A stretch of DNA of 64,000 nucleotides from assembly GCA_025403435.1 (NCBI GenBank), contig CM046348.1:26409899-26473898 (forward strand). Direction: 5' to 3'. The position numbers and the translations under genes were made by a program. This DNA is from Artocarpus heterophyllus. Lineage: Eukaryota > Streptophyta > Magnoliopsida > Rosales > Moraceae. Numbering within the stretch: position 1 is the first letter of the stretch; every line of letters begins with the position of its first letter. Below the pieces are notes generated by a model. The model had not been told where the DNA came from and ran no database searches. It saw only the letters and a program-made list of their open reading frames with translations. Shown here in pieces: positions 1 through 10,528 of this stretch.

Positions 1-1180
1 ATCCCAAATATATATTTCAAAATTATTAACTCTAATGCTACTCACTGAAAGCTTAGAACTACACTCTTGAACTATATAGAATTACGAAGCCCGTGTAACT
101 AAGTCTTCATGACATATCATAGTGTATCATATCCCCATAGGATTATCCATAATAGGCTTAAGGACAAGTTTTGTCTTACCTTCCCGATTATTTTTATTTT
201 ACGTTCTATTATCTCACCATCGAAAAACTTACCAACCAAAAGATAGTACACCATTCGATTACACTTATGTATCCAAATGGTTGAGTGCTCCAGTTTTTCA
301 ATTACAGAATAATGCATATAAGAGGATATCAACTACTCCTAAAGAGGAGCTATGGGTTCCATATCTATGAATAACAAGTCTACATTATTAAGAGTCATGC
401 CTCCAACGTACCAGTATGCGTACCACTATTAAAATGTGGATGTCACCCTTGTACATCAAAAGACATAAGTCAGACAACAGGCCCACTATTCATCTCAGGA
501 TTAAGGTACAGTACAAATGATTGTCTAAAATAAATCAACTTGCCAAGATAGAATTATTAATCCAAATCTATTTACTTTATGTCCCGATCCAACACATCAT
601 TACCTATGATTGTCTACAATACAATCAATTTGCCAAGACAGAATTAAGATACAATACAGGATTAACATCCAACACATCAACACAGATTAAGATACAATAC
701 AAATGATTGTCTAAAGTGAATCAATTTGCCAAGACAAAATTATTAATCCAAATTTATTCACTTTATGTCCCGATCCAACACATCATCACCTATGACAATG
801 TGCAATGTTTCTATTCACAAAGTTCACCTCCGATGGTCAAGATAAACCATCTCCTTTAGGGATATAGACAATATAACAATCTTTACATGAATAAAGTACC
901 CAACTTTATTCCCTCGATTGCGGATCTCATAATTTAGACCGTCAACTTAAGAATCATGTCTTTTACATAATCTGTCCATCATATGCCCAATTCTTAAAGT
1001 TTAGACCGACAGTCTTAGACTTTCGTTTACTCAACATGAAAGTTTACTTAACATACATTCAACAAATATGAATGTAAAGAGGAAGAATTGGTATATGAAT
1101 AATAAATAAATTCTTTATTGATAAAAATGTCTCCAAAAAACATGTTACATTTTTACTCCTTAGGGCATACACGTCTAACA
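1..1180 (-). mobile_element. Family L copia 3' LTR (partial)
   Basis: This is the 3' LTR of a minus-strand Ty1/copia element, cut by the left edge of the window. Read on the minus strand it begins TGTTAGACGTGTATGCCC at 1180, right after a polypurine tract (PPT). It matches the LTR at 56867-58904 in the same orientation and the one at 16233-17796 in the opposite orientation over most of its length. Several short open frames inside it are chance translations of LTR DNA. Confidence 0.85.
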
Positions 1181-1484
1181 ATCTCCCACTTGCACTAAAT
1201 GAGTAAATATGACAAATCTCACATCCCCATAGCTTCCACATGCCTCTCGAAGACTCTCCCTGTAAGTGTCTTCGTGAATGGATCAGCTAAATTGTCCTCC
1301 GATGCGATTTTACACCCTGTGACATGCCTACCCTCCATAAAGTCCTTTATTACATGATACTTTCGATCAATATGCTTACTCTTCTTGTGAAATCTTGGTT
1401 CCTTAGCATTAGCTACTGCCGCACTGTTATCACAGTATAGTATACCGCCTTGTCCATGCTAGGAACTACCTCAAGATCCCCAAA
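1181..1484 (-). pseudogene. Copia RNase H C-terminus and PPT (family L)
   Basis: Minus-strand translation gives the end of a copia RNase H domain, matching the copy at 58905-59180 that carries an ADPFTK-type motif. The purine tract AGTGCAAGTGGGAGAT (minus strand; the copy here reads AGTGC at its start) lies directly against the LTR. The domain is cut by the N gap at 1485, so nothing upstream of it is visible. The element cannot be judged complete or solo from this window. Confidence 0.8.
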
Positions 1485-1584
1485 NNNNNNNNNNNNNNNN
1501 NNNNNNNNNNNNNNNNNNNNNNNNNNNNNNNNNNNNNNNNNNNNNNNNNNNNNNNNNNNNNNNNNNNNNNNNNNNNNNNNNNNN
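1485..1584. other. Assembly gap (100 N)
   Basis: Exactly 100 N, the usual placeholder for a gap of unknown size. A copia RNase H lies on the left and the last 0.4 kb of a gypsy LTR on the right, so at least the first 1.7 kb of the gypsy 5' LTR is missing here. Confidence 0.98.
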
Positions 1585-1982
1585 TTTATTGTTTTAAATT
1601 TCCCCCTCTAGGTGGTTTCCCATTTAGGTTTGGAGAGGATTCTTCGGACCGAACTCAAGAGCAATAGGAGAATTGATTTATATTTTGTATTATTTAATCA
1701 AGGCATGTAAAGTTTCACTTTATTTGTACTTGGACTGTAATTGCATTTATGATATTGTCAGAACCATGTGTGTGCACAAGTTGTGGGTTGTGGAACCCAT
1801 ACTCACGGTTTTTATTTAATTTTTATTATTTGCTTAATATTTATAAATTCTTTTATAAAATGTGGTGGAAATCTTCTTATTTCTTATTTAATTTGATTCT
1901 TAAACCATCGGTTTCAATTAAATTCTCTTTTAATTAACTTAAACATTCTGCCACATCACCTCCCGTACTCCGGGGCGTGACA
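1585..1982 (+). repeat. Gypsy 5' LTR, 3'-terminal part
   Basis: It aligns with 8395-8783, the end of the 3' LTR, and terminates CCGGGGCGTGACA. The 3' copy has lost small pieces relative to this one, such as one A near 1652 and short deletions near 1745 and 1830. The upstream part lies in the N gap. Confidence 0.93.
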
Positions 1983-1985
1983 GAA

Positions 1986-2003
1986 TGGTATCAGAACTCA
2001 AGG
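1986..2003 (+). promoter_or_regulatory. Primer-binding site (tRNA-Met type)
   Basis: TGGTATCAGAAC starts 3 bases after the LTR end. It matches the initiator-tRNA-Met complement used by most plant LTR retrotransposons, TGGTATCAGAGC, with one mismatch. It would prime minus-strand cDNA synthesis. Confidence 0.85.
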
Positions 2004-2087
2004 TTATGAACCTTGGGAATTGTGCACACATAGGTTTGACAATGAAATACCTCTAACAGTCCAAATTTTGTTTTCAGAAGTGAGAGA

Positions 2088-3320
2088 ATGGCACCTAGAC
2101 GTCGTTCGACTGCTGACGCTGAGTTTGGAAATGATGAGAGCATGATGAGGTCTATGTTTGCGGCTTTCCGACAGATGGCAGCCAGGGCTAGACCGGGAGA
2201 TTTCGATGTTGGTAGTCGGCATGCGTACTTTAAGGAATTCCAGCGGGCGTCTATTTTGACTTTTGATGGCAATGGGGACCTGCAGTTAGCCGAATATTGG
2301 TTGGATTCGATCTTGAAGCATCTGGATACTCTTGGTGTGCCTGAGGAGTATCGTGTGGAATTCACGGCGTATAAGCTTGAAGGTGGCGCTAACACCTGGT
2401 GGAAGCAAACTAAGCGTCTGGAGCGTGGTGGTGATATCAGTTGGGACAAGTTCGAGGAGCTGTTCTATGATCGGTATTTTTCGCAGGGGTATAGAGATCA
2501 AAAGGCAGCTGAGTTCTACAGGTTGCAGCAGGGTGACTTGTCAGTTCGGGAGTATGAGGCAAAGTTTAATGAGTTGGCTAGATTTCCTCCATCGGCGGTG
2601 GCATCGGAGTGTGAGAAATGTATTAAGTTTCAGGAAGGGCTCAAGGCTCCTATTCGGCGGCAGTTGGTTGCTCTATGGCTTAGGAGTTTCGGAGAGCTTG
2701 TGTCGTCGGCAATCTCCGTGGAGAATGATTATGTGCAGTATTGTGAGGACCGAGCCAAGGCTTCAAGAGGACCGCAGAGGAGTGGCAGGAAAAGCACCAG
2801 TAGTCGTCCAGCTCCGGGGAAAGGCAAGCAAGGAGGTGCGACCAGTGGTAGCAGCAGTTCGTCTGGCAGCGGGCGCAACAATCCGTACAGCTTTCATTGT
2901 CATTTCTGTCAGCAGCCCGGACACATCAAGAGGAATTGCCCGATCAGGAGTGCTCATCTTGGATCTCAGACCGGGGAGGATGCCAGTCGTTCGTCTCAGC
3001 CTCAGCCTCAGACCCTACCTCCACCTCCGCAGTACCTGCAGTTGCAGTATCCGCAGTTCTCTCCTCAGCAATTCTCATATCCGGCACGGGGACAGCAGCC
3101 GCAGCATTTTCAGCGCAGTGTTCCTCAGTATAGCGCGAGTACAGGTAGTGTGCAGTCGTCTCCATCTCAGCAGTATCGGCCGAGTAATCCAGGACCCAGC
3201 AATGTCGGTAGAGGAAAAGGGAAGGCGCCAGTGCAGGTTCATGCAATGGCATCTGGAGGGTCAGATTCTCAGACTGGTAACGCGGTTGTCGATGGTATGA
3301 TTTTGGTTTCCAGATCTTAG
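2088..3320 (+). CDS. Gypsy Gag polyprotein region
   Basis: A 410-residue frame starts at the first ATG after the primer site. It has the retrotransposon Gag core (roughly residues 60-190), a basic and Ser/Gly-rich linker, and a CCHC zinc knuckle, C-x2-C-x4-H-x4-C, at about residues 271-284 (CHFCQQPGHIKRNC). A Gln/Pro-rich tail follows. Gag would form the virus-like particle and bind element RNA. In this family gag and pol are normally one frame; here a one-base loss near 3313 makes a premature stop just before the protease. A 322-residue frame overlapping it at 2332-3300 is only its shadow. Confidence 0.9.
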   Translation: MAPRRRSTADAEFGNDESMMRSMFAAFRQMAARARPGDFDVGSRHAYFKEFQRASILTFDGNGDLQLAEYWLDSILKHLDTLGVPEEYRVEFTAYKLEGGANTWWKQTKRLERGGDISWDKFEELFYDRYFSQGYRDQKAAEFYRLQQGDLSVREYEAKFNELARFPPSAVASECEKCIKFQEGLKAPIRRQLVALWLRSFGELVSSAISVENDYVQYCEDRAKASRGPQRSGRKSTSSRPAPGKGKQGGATSGSSSSSGSGRNNPYSFHCHFCQQPGHIKRNCPIRSAHLGSQTGEDASRSSQPQPQTLPPPPQYLQLQYPQFSPQQFSYPARGQQPQHFQRSVPQYSASTGSVQSSPSQQYRPSNPGPSNVGRGKGKAPVQVHAMASGGSDSQTGNAVVDGMILVSRS

Positions 3321-5080
3321 CTCGCGTTTTATTTGATACCGGTGCCTCTCATTCTCTCATTTCGAGTTCTTTTGTACATGCCTTGGGATTAGAGATAGAA
3401 GAGTTTAATGAACCCCTAGTTATAACTTCTCCCTTGGGGCGGGTGTGTGTAAATTGTATGTGTAAATCTGTAAAATAAAGATTGGGGATGAGATTTTGAA
3501 AAGTGATTTGATTATACTCCCCATGAGTTCCTATGATGTATTCTAGGGATGGACTGGTTGTCCAGGTATAGTGCAGTCATGGACTGCCAACTTAGAAAAG
3601 TGACCCTAGTGTCTGATAGGGGCGACAATCACTTACCAGGGTGGTGGTGATTGGCTAATGAGTGAGCGTCTCATGAAGTCGTGTCTAGGAGGGCGAAGGA
3701 ATCTAGGTTTTTGTGCTTTTCTTGCCAACTAGATTGCGAGCCCTATGTTTCGAGTGGCAGTGTAGCGATTCCGGTGGTTGATGAGTTCGAGGATGTTTTC
3801 CCCGACGAGTTCAGGATTACCACCGCATCGGAGATTGAGTTTGGTATCGAGTTGTTTCCAGGGACATCACCGATTTCTATGGCACCTTATCGGATGGCGC
3901 CGGCAGAAATGAAGGAATTGAGGAAGCAACTTCAGGAGCTTGCTGATAAGGGTATATTCGGAACAGCACATCTCCGTGGGGAGCACCAGTTTTGTTCCTA
4001 AGAAGCACGATGGGACTCTCAGGTTATGTGTGGATTATCGGCAGCTGAATCGTGTTACGGTGAAGAACAAGTATCCCTTGCCTAGGATTGATGAGTTTTG
4101 ATCAGTTGGGAGGTTCGCGATACTTCTCGAAGATTGATTTGCGTTCAGGTTATCATCAGCTCAGGATCAAGGAAGAGGATATTCCCAAGACAGCTTTTAG
4201 GACTCGGTATGGGCACTTTGAGTTTCTGGTTATGTCTTTTGGGTTGACGAATGCTCCACAGCTTTCATGGATTTGATGAACAGGATATTTAGGCCGTATT
4301 GGATCAGTTTTGATCGTGTTCATCGATGATATTTTGTGTATTCTAAGACTTGGGAGGAGCATGAGCAGCATCTTCGGATCGTGCTTCAGACTCTGCGGGA
4401 GCACCAGTTGTATGCTAAGAGGGAAAAATGTGAGTTCTGGTTGACTGAGGTCAAGTTTCTGGGTCATGTCATCTCGAGCATGGTATTTCAGTGGATCCGT
4501 CCAAGATTGAGCTATATTGGAGGGAACGACCAAGGAATGTAGCGGAGATTCGCAGCTTCTTAGGTCTTGCTGGATATTACAGGAAATTTGTAAAGGATTT
4601 TCGAAGATTGCAGCTCCGTTGACAGATTGATCAAGAAAAATGTCAGGTTTGAGTGGGAAGATTGTGAGCTGCTTTTCAGGAATTGAAGAACCGGTTGACT
4701 TCAGCTCCAGTGTTGATTATTCCTAGCGTGACGAGCCGTATGAGGTTTATGCGGATGCTTCAGGGCGCGGACTTGGATGCGTGTTGATGCAGCATGGACG
4801 TGTGGTTGCGTACGGATCGAGACAGCTACGACCTCACGAGCGGAATTATCCTACTCATGATTTAGAGCTTGCGGCGGTGATCTACGCGCTGAAGATTTGG
4901 AGGTGTTACTTGTATGGAGCATCGTTTCAGGTCTTCTCCGATCACAAGAGTTTGAGGTATTTGTTCACTCAGAGGGATCTCAATCTGAGGCAGCGCAGAT
5001 GGGTAGAGTACATGGAGGATTATGATTTCGCGTTGCAGTATCATCCCGGGAAAGCTAATGTGGTCGTACGCGCTTAGCAG
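3321..5080 (+). pseudogene. Gypsy protease, RT and RNase H (frameshifted)
   Basis: The aspartic protease motif D-T-G-A-S is at 3335-3349. The reverse transcriptase follows in pieces: a fragment at 3681-4001, the palm segment at 4088-4276, the catalytic F-I-D-D at 4319-4330, then the thumb and connection to about 4620. RNase H covers about 4740-5077 and keeps the YADAS start and the DHKSL motif. Each module is easily read, but successive modules sit in different frames through one-base indels, with in-frame stops between them. Amino-acid conservation is high despite the breaks, so either the element died recently or the assembly carries indel errors. Confidence 0.88.
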
Positions 5081-6652
5081 GAAGTCTTCAGGATTCTCGC
5101 TTGTTTGATTTTTGAGGACTGGAGCAGGGATGCGACAGTGAGTGAGTATCGGCTATTGTATCATGAAGACGGTGATCGAGTTTCGTTATATCACGTGGAA
5201 GCGACTCCAGCTCTTGTTCGGATGGTGAAGCAAAGTCAGTGGTAGGATCGACATTTGCAGGGGATTTGGTCGCGGATTCAGAACAGGGAGCAGTTCGAGG
5301 AATGGAGAGTGCATGCAGATGGATCGTTGTACTTTCGGGAGCGTCTTGCAGTTCCAGTTATCGCCGAGGTGACGAAAGCCGTTCTAGACGAAGCTCATAG
5401 GTCTCAGTTTGCTATTCATCCAGCACCAAATGTATCGTGATTTGAAGAGGCAGTATTGGTGGAGATGAAGAAAGATGTTCGCGAGTACGTGGCCAAGTGT
5501 TCGACGTGTCTTCAGGTGAAAGCCGAGCATCAGAAGCCTGCAGGTCAGCTTCAGCCGCTTCCTATTCCTGGGTGGAAATGGGAGCATGTGACGATGGATT
5601 TTCTCACAGGTTTGCCGAGGACGGAGCAGCGGCACGCAGTTTGGGTTGTGGTCGACAGGTTGACGAAATCGGCGCATTTCATTCCGTTTAGGTCGACGTG
5701 TTCTAGGAAGATTCTCGGGAGTTGTATATGCAGAACATTGTGAGGTTGCATGGAGTTCCTTTGTCCATCACCTCTGATCGAGATACCAGGTTTAATGCTA
5801 AGTACTGGAGGAGTTTTCAGGAGGCTTTGGTACGATTTGAACTTCAGTACGGCGTTTCATCCTCAGACTGATGGGCAGTCTGAGCGGGTTATTCAGGTTC
5901 TCGAGGATATGTTGCGTGCTTGTGCGTTGGACTTCGGCGGGAATTGGAAGCAATGTTTGCATTTGGCGGAGTTCGCGTACAACAATAGTTATCAGGCGAG
6001 TATCGGTATGGCACCATTTGAGGCGTTGTATGGGCGACCGTGTCGGTCACCTGTGTGTTGGGCCGAGCCAGAAGATAGAGTTATTCTTGGGCCGATGAGA
6101 TTCGTGATAGCAACGAGAAAGTCGCGGTGATTCGAGATCGGTTGAGGGCAGCTCAGAGTCGGCAGAAGAGCTACGCGGATAGGAGACGTAGACCTTTAGA
6201 GTTCGCGGTTGGAGATTTTGTTCTCTTGAGGGTATCGCCTCGTAAGGGAACTATGCGGTTCGGAGTGAGTGGGAAGCTCGCGCCGAGGTATATTGGGCCG
6301 TTCGAGATCACTCAGCGTGTTGGTGTGGTCGCTTATCGGCTTGATCTTCCGCCCGAACTTTCTCATGTGCACGATGTGTTTCATGTGTCGATGCTTAGGA
6401 AGTGTCCGCCTGAGCAGGGCAAGATAGTTTCGTTCCGATGTGCAGGTTCAGGAGATACGACGTACGAAGAAGTGCCGATTCAGATCATCGACGAAAGTGA
6501 TTAGCTTGCGTCGTCGTGAGATACCGTTGGTAAAGGTCGTGTGGCATCATGGGGTTGATGAAGCCACTTGGGAACTAGAGTCGAGTATGCGGGAATTGTA
6601 TCCGCATTTGTTTTGTTTTGAGATGAGTTGTAAATTTCGAGGGCGAAATTTC
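5081..6652 (+). pseudogene. Gypsy integrase with chromodomain-like tail
   Basis: The N-terminal HHCC zinc-binding region is read across 5390-5515 (C-S-T-C at the end). The first catalytic Asp is in TMDFLTGLP near 5595, the second in SDRDTRF near 5776, and the Glu in TDGQSER near 5880. The GPY/F module follows in the frame 6127-6504 (IGPFEI). A further shifted frame ends in a chromodomain-like segment (VVWHHGVDEATWE, about 6535-6580). Chromodomains steer chromovirus insertion to heterochromatin. Frameshifts near 5440, 5710, 5830, 6100 and 6490 break it. Confidence 0.85.
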
Positions 6653-6653
6653 T

Positions 6654-6668
6654 TTTAGGGGTGGAGAG
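6654..6668 (+). promoter_or_regulatory. Gypsy polypurine tract
   Basis: The purine-rich run TTTAGGGGTGGAGAG lies directly before the 3' LTR start. This is the plus-strand primer of reverse transcription. Confidence 0.85.
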
Positions 6669-8783
6669 TGTAACGCCCGAAATTTATTTAACGTTAATGT
6701 AATGTAAATGAATTAGTGTGCCATAATTACGTTTTAACATTAATTAGATTATTTGGTTGGATTTTGAATTTTTGGTTGTTTTGTTAAATTGATGTATTCA
6801 AATGATTTTTTTGATTAAAATGATGTTTTGAGTTTTAAACACAAAATTTGTAAAATGTTAAAAATACTCCGTTTTACAAAACCGTGGGCGGCACATGGTT
6901 TTCGCACAGTAAAACCGCCCCGACTTTTTCTCTATTTATTTCCTTCTTCTCTCTCTCTCTCTCCTCACTTCACGCATCTCTCTCTCTTCCTCTTACTCTC
7001 TCGGCAGCCCTCTCTCTCTCTCTATCTCTCTCAAAATTTTTGAACTCCATTCGAATCCAAGCTTCGGTAGCAAGGGGAGAGCTCGGGGACGTGATTCGGC
7101 AACCGAGAACGCGGATTGAAGCTTCGATTCGAGGTTAGATTCGAAATTTCTAAACTTTTTACAAAATTTTCAATTTTGTGTTTTTGAAATCTAGTTGTTT
7201 AAGCTTAGAAAACCGTGAGTGAGTTAAATGAACTTAGAACAACTAGAATCTAAGCTTAGATTGAAGAAAAACGGATTGAATTCAAGATTTTCATTTTTCC
7301 TCTTTTTCTCATTTTCGATTTTGAGGATTTTGAGTTTAAAAATGAGTTTAAATCTTGTTTAAATGAGTTCAAACATGTTCTAGATGTTTTTCTATCAACT
7401 ATGATTGTTTTTCATGCCTGGGATTTGAGAAAAAGGTTAGAATCAAGATTTGATTTTGGGGATCGAGAAACCCGTGGCTGGGATTTCTGGATTTTCCCAG
7501 TTCGGCAGGCCGAACATGTTCGGCAGGCCGGATGATGATCGGCAGGCCGGTGTTCTTCCGACCGGTAGGCCGAACTGGGAAATGTTCGGCCGACCGAACC
7601 TTGCTTCCGGCAGGCCGAACTGTGCAGTTCGGCAGGCCGAAGCAGGTCCGGCAGGCCGACCGAGGCATGGAAAATTTGTGATTTTCACCCGTTTTCACTG
7701 TTTTGAACCCTGATTTAAATTCCAACCTTATAGGATGATTTTAATGATACAAATGGCACACTAGGACATCATGAAATGATTTAGTAACATAGAATGTCTC
7801 AAACTAGATATTGATCGACTTAGTTTGTATCTAGGATCGTTCGTGGTTCCGTGGAGCTAACGTATAGCGGACCGGGATTACGGTGTGGGGCACCGGCACG
7901 AGTATTGAGGTAGGACTTCTATCCTATTTCTTTGGTAGCCTGGTTTTGAAATGATTTGGCTTTGAAAAGGATTTCTATCAAAATGTTTTCAACGGTTGTT
8001 TGAAATGGATTTATCGGCTATATTTTAATATACCGTGATGAAATGAATTTCATAATGAACGTAATTGACAACACTCGGTAATTGGGTTTTGAATGATAAT
8101 GATAATAAACACTAAGGCATGATGCCATATCAGAGATCGGGTCGTGTAGCGATCGACCTTGGGGGCAGGTCCCGAAACCCAGCTGGGCCACTACGGTGGT
8201 GATATCATGGTTTGCCTAGGTAAAAGAAAATGGTGTTTTGATTGTACGAGTAGACTGTTCTGTGTCAGAACGGCTCTACTCAAATTATGTTTTATTTATT
8301 TATTTAAGTTTTCTTTTGAGTACTCCTAACAATGAACTGTTCTTTAAATTAAATTATTTTTAAAACATAGTCCTACTGAGCCTTTCGCTCACGTTTTATT
8401 GTTTTAAATTTCCCCCTCTAGGTGGTTTCCCATTTAGGTTTGGAGAGGATTCTTCGGACCGAACTCAGAGCAATAGGAGAATTGATTTATTTTTGTATTA
8501 TTTAATCAAGGCATGTAAAGTTTCACTTTATTTGTACTTGGACTGTAATTGTTTATGATATTGTCAGAACCATGTGTGTGCACAAGTTGTGGGTTTGGAA
8601 CCCATACTCGCAGTTTTTATTTAATTTTTATTATGCTTAATATTTAAATTCTTTTATAAAATGTGGTGGAAATCTTCTTATTTCTTATTTAATTTGATTC
8701 TTAAACCATCGGTTTCAATTAAATTCTCTTTTAATTAACTTAAACTTTCCGCCACATCACCTCCCGTACTCCGGGGCGTGACA
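6669..8783 (+). repeat. Gypsy 3' LTR
   Basis: It runs from TGTAACGCCCG to CGGGGCGTGACA, 2115 bp, with inverted TG/CA termini. A TATA-like CTATTTATT at 6932-6940 is followed by a long CT-repeat leader (6950-7035), the probable start of transcription. The array of CGGCAGGCCG motifs at 7501-7663 would then lie in the transcribed R-U5 part. Small open frames here are translations of the CT repeat or of the motif array. Confidence 0.92.
7501..7663 (+). repeat. Phased CGGCAGGCCGAA array in gypsy LTR
   Basis: Eight copies of GGCAGGCC or a close variant start at 7504, 7522, 7541, 7564, 7588, 7609, 7631 and 7650. The steps are 18, 19, 23, 24, 21, 22 and 19, a mean of about 21 bp. The best copy, TTCGGCAGGCCGAA, is a palindrome with 6-bp arms around AG. 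The spacers are not conserved. GC content is far above the surrounding LTR. Function is unknown; a protein-binding array is the simplest reading. Confidence 0.85.
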
Positions 8784-10528
8784 CAGTTGCTTAGGTTTAT
8801 TTATGTCATTTTTAGAGGCCCACAATTTTTTAGGGGTTGGCTTAAAGGTGGTGGTTCTATTACTTCTAATTTTTTTAAGATTTTAGTTGTATATAAAATG
8901 AAATTAAAAAAAGAAAAATATGTATTTATTTTATGGTTGTTTACCTTGTTATACTATGTGTTTTAAGTTTATTCAAAAACTATACTTATAGTTTTTTTAT
9001 CTCATTGAATTATCCTTCATATTAAATTAAAATTTACACCTTTAACTAGTTAATCCTATTTTTACTTAAAAATGCACAAAATACCTTTAAAAAAATTAAG
9101 AAAACTTTGTAAACAAACAATACTTTAAATTAAGAATTGTGACTTAAAAAATTTCCAAAATACCCTCAAACAAACAAAACTTTTTTTTAGTTTTTTTTTT
9201 TAATTTTAAAAGTCTAATTAGTTTTTTTTTATTTTACTTAAGGATAATTTAGTCATTTCAAATATTAAAAATAATTATTAACGAAGGTAAGATATTGATT
9301 TGTGTATTAAATCTAATTTAATTAAGTATATTTAATGAGATAAAAAACTAAAGGCATACATGTTCAATAACTTGAATGTTTTAGATATATGACATGTTAA
9401 ATGATTTTAGTTGTACGATTACAAAACGAGACTGGATCTAGGGCCTTTTAGGCTAAGGTGGGCATCTGTTTGCACGCTGGAAGCACACTTTCTGGTTTTT
9501 GTTGTCCAATTGCTAATCTTTGTTATATACAAGTTTCAATTATGATTAATAACATCGAGCATTTTCACCAAAGCAGCAACGTTTTGGTTAAAAGTGTGTG
9601 TGTGTGTGTTTTTTTTTTTTTGCCTTTTGGTTATAGATGTGAGAGGCTTTATCTTCTAAGAAGCTTTAAGAAAAATTACATATTGTGCTACACTTTTAAA
9701 CATAGTTTTAGTCATACCATATTTGCAAAAAATATTGCATACTATTAATAATATTATTTGTTTAAGTTATATATGACACTAAAACATTTGTAGCATTTAT
9801 AAAAAGTAAGTTTTAATACATGGGCTTAATATCTGTCACTCCCAATCTACCAAAAGCCTTCTTTCCATTAAATATGATAAAGAAAAAAAAGTTAGGTCCC
9901 ATATTAATTTATTTTTTATTTTTATTTTTATATCTTTTTGTTCACGTTTGCTGTTTTTTTATTATTTTCTTTCTTTATAGGATTTAGGCGACCTCGGTAT
10001 AAATTAGATGTCTATTGCTAATAGGTAATGTCTGAAGGCTGTTATCCATTATCTCTTTTGTAGTGGTAACATCTTTCAATAACAAAACAATATCTTAAGT
10101 ATGCCTGAAGACAAATTGCAAGATTTATATATATATATATATATATGTTTTTATTAATATGCAAATATCGACAGGTAAAACACGTCTAACAAAAATCTCT
10201 CTAAATTCATCGAGATGGTCACTCACCATGTAAGAAGTAAACAAATAGCCAGAAAAATAGTAAAAAGACATAAAGATTTTATATTAGTTTATCTCAATTG
10301 AAGGCTATGTCTATTGAGGATTTTCTAGGGGATAGGGTGTTTCACTGCGAGAAAACTGTTTACAAAACTAGAGCTAGGGCTTGTGTCAAGAATTAGACTT
10401 GAGATTGCCCTCTAGGGTTGGCCTCTAGTTATAGCTTATTAGGTCGGTTATGTTTCGATCCCTCTTGTTCCAATTCAAATTTAAATACAAGATAATCTTC
10501 TATCTAATTGGCTTGATGACTTTGGTAA
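8784..10528. other. AT-rich intergenic stretch
   Basis: No gene or recognisable element. It contains poly-T and poly-A runs, a short (TG)n followed by T at about 9595-9620, and a (TA)n run at about 10125-10146. Short open frames here have no recognisable protein content. Confidence 0.7.

Larger units (their letters stand above)
1585..8783 (+). mobile_element. Ty3/gypsy chromovirus, Del/Tekay-like
   Basis: This is an LTR retrotransposon with the order 5' LTR (partial), tRNA-Met-type primer site, gag, protease, RT, RNase H, integrase, chromodomain-like tail, PPT and 3' LTR. Integrase following RNase H places it in Ty3/gypsy. The long LTR (2.1 kb in the 3' copy) and a tail after the GPY/F module resembling an integrase chromodomain suggest the Del/Tekay chromoviruses; the clade call is an inference. 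The visible 0.4 kb of the 5' LTR is very similar to the 3' LTR, and most differences are 1-4 nt indels. Pol is broken by many single-base shifts, so this copy cannot make a full polyprotein as assembled. The 3' flank is CAGTT; the 5' flank is lost in the gap, so the TSD cannot be checked. Confidence 0.92.

Noticed and set aside
2332..3300. 322-residue plus-strand open frame overlapping gag
   Set aside because: It is the other-frame shadow of the Gag frame and shows no domain.
3300..3330. Programmed frameshift between gag and pol
   Set aside because: There is no slippery site, and pol has many further breaks, so simple decay or an indel error explains it better.
6828..7138. Small open frames in the gypsy LTR
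   Set aside because: They translate a CT microsatellite and LTR DNA; Ser/Leu-rich low complexity.
7501..7663. CRISPR-like regular repeats
   Set aside because: Cores are only 8-14 bp, the unique parts are about 10 bp, and this is a plant LTR. It does not fit a CRISPR array.
7399..7725. Open frames on both strands across the motif array
   Set aside because: The repeated Gly-Arg-Pro / Gly-Leu-Pro peptides simply reflect the GGCAGGCCGA repeat; no start context or family.
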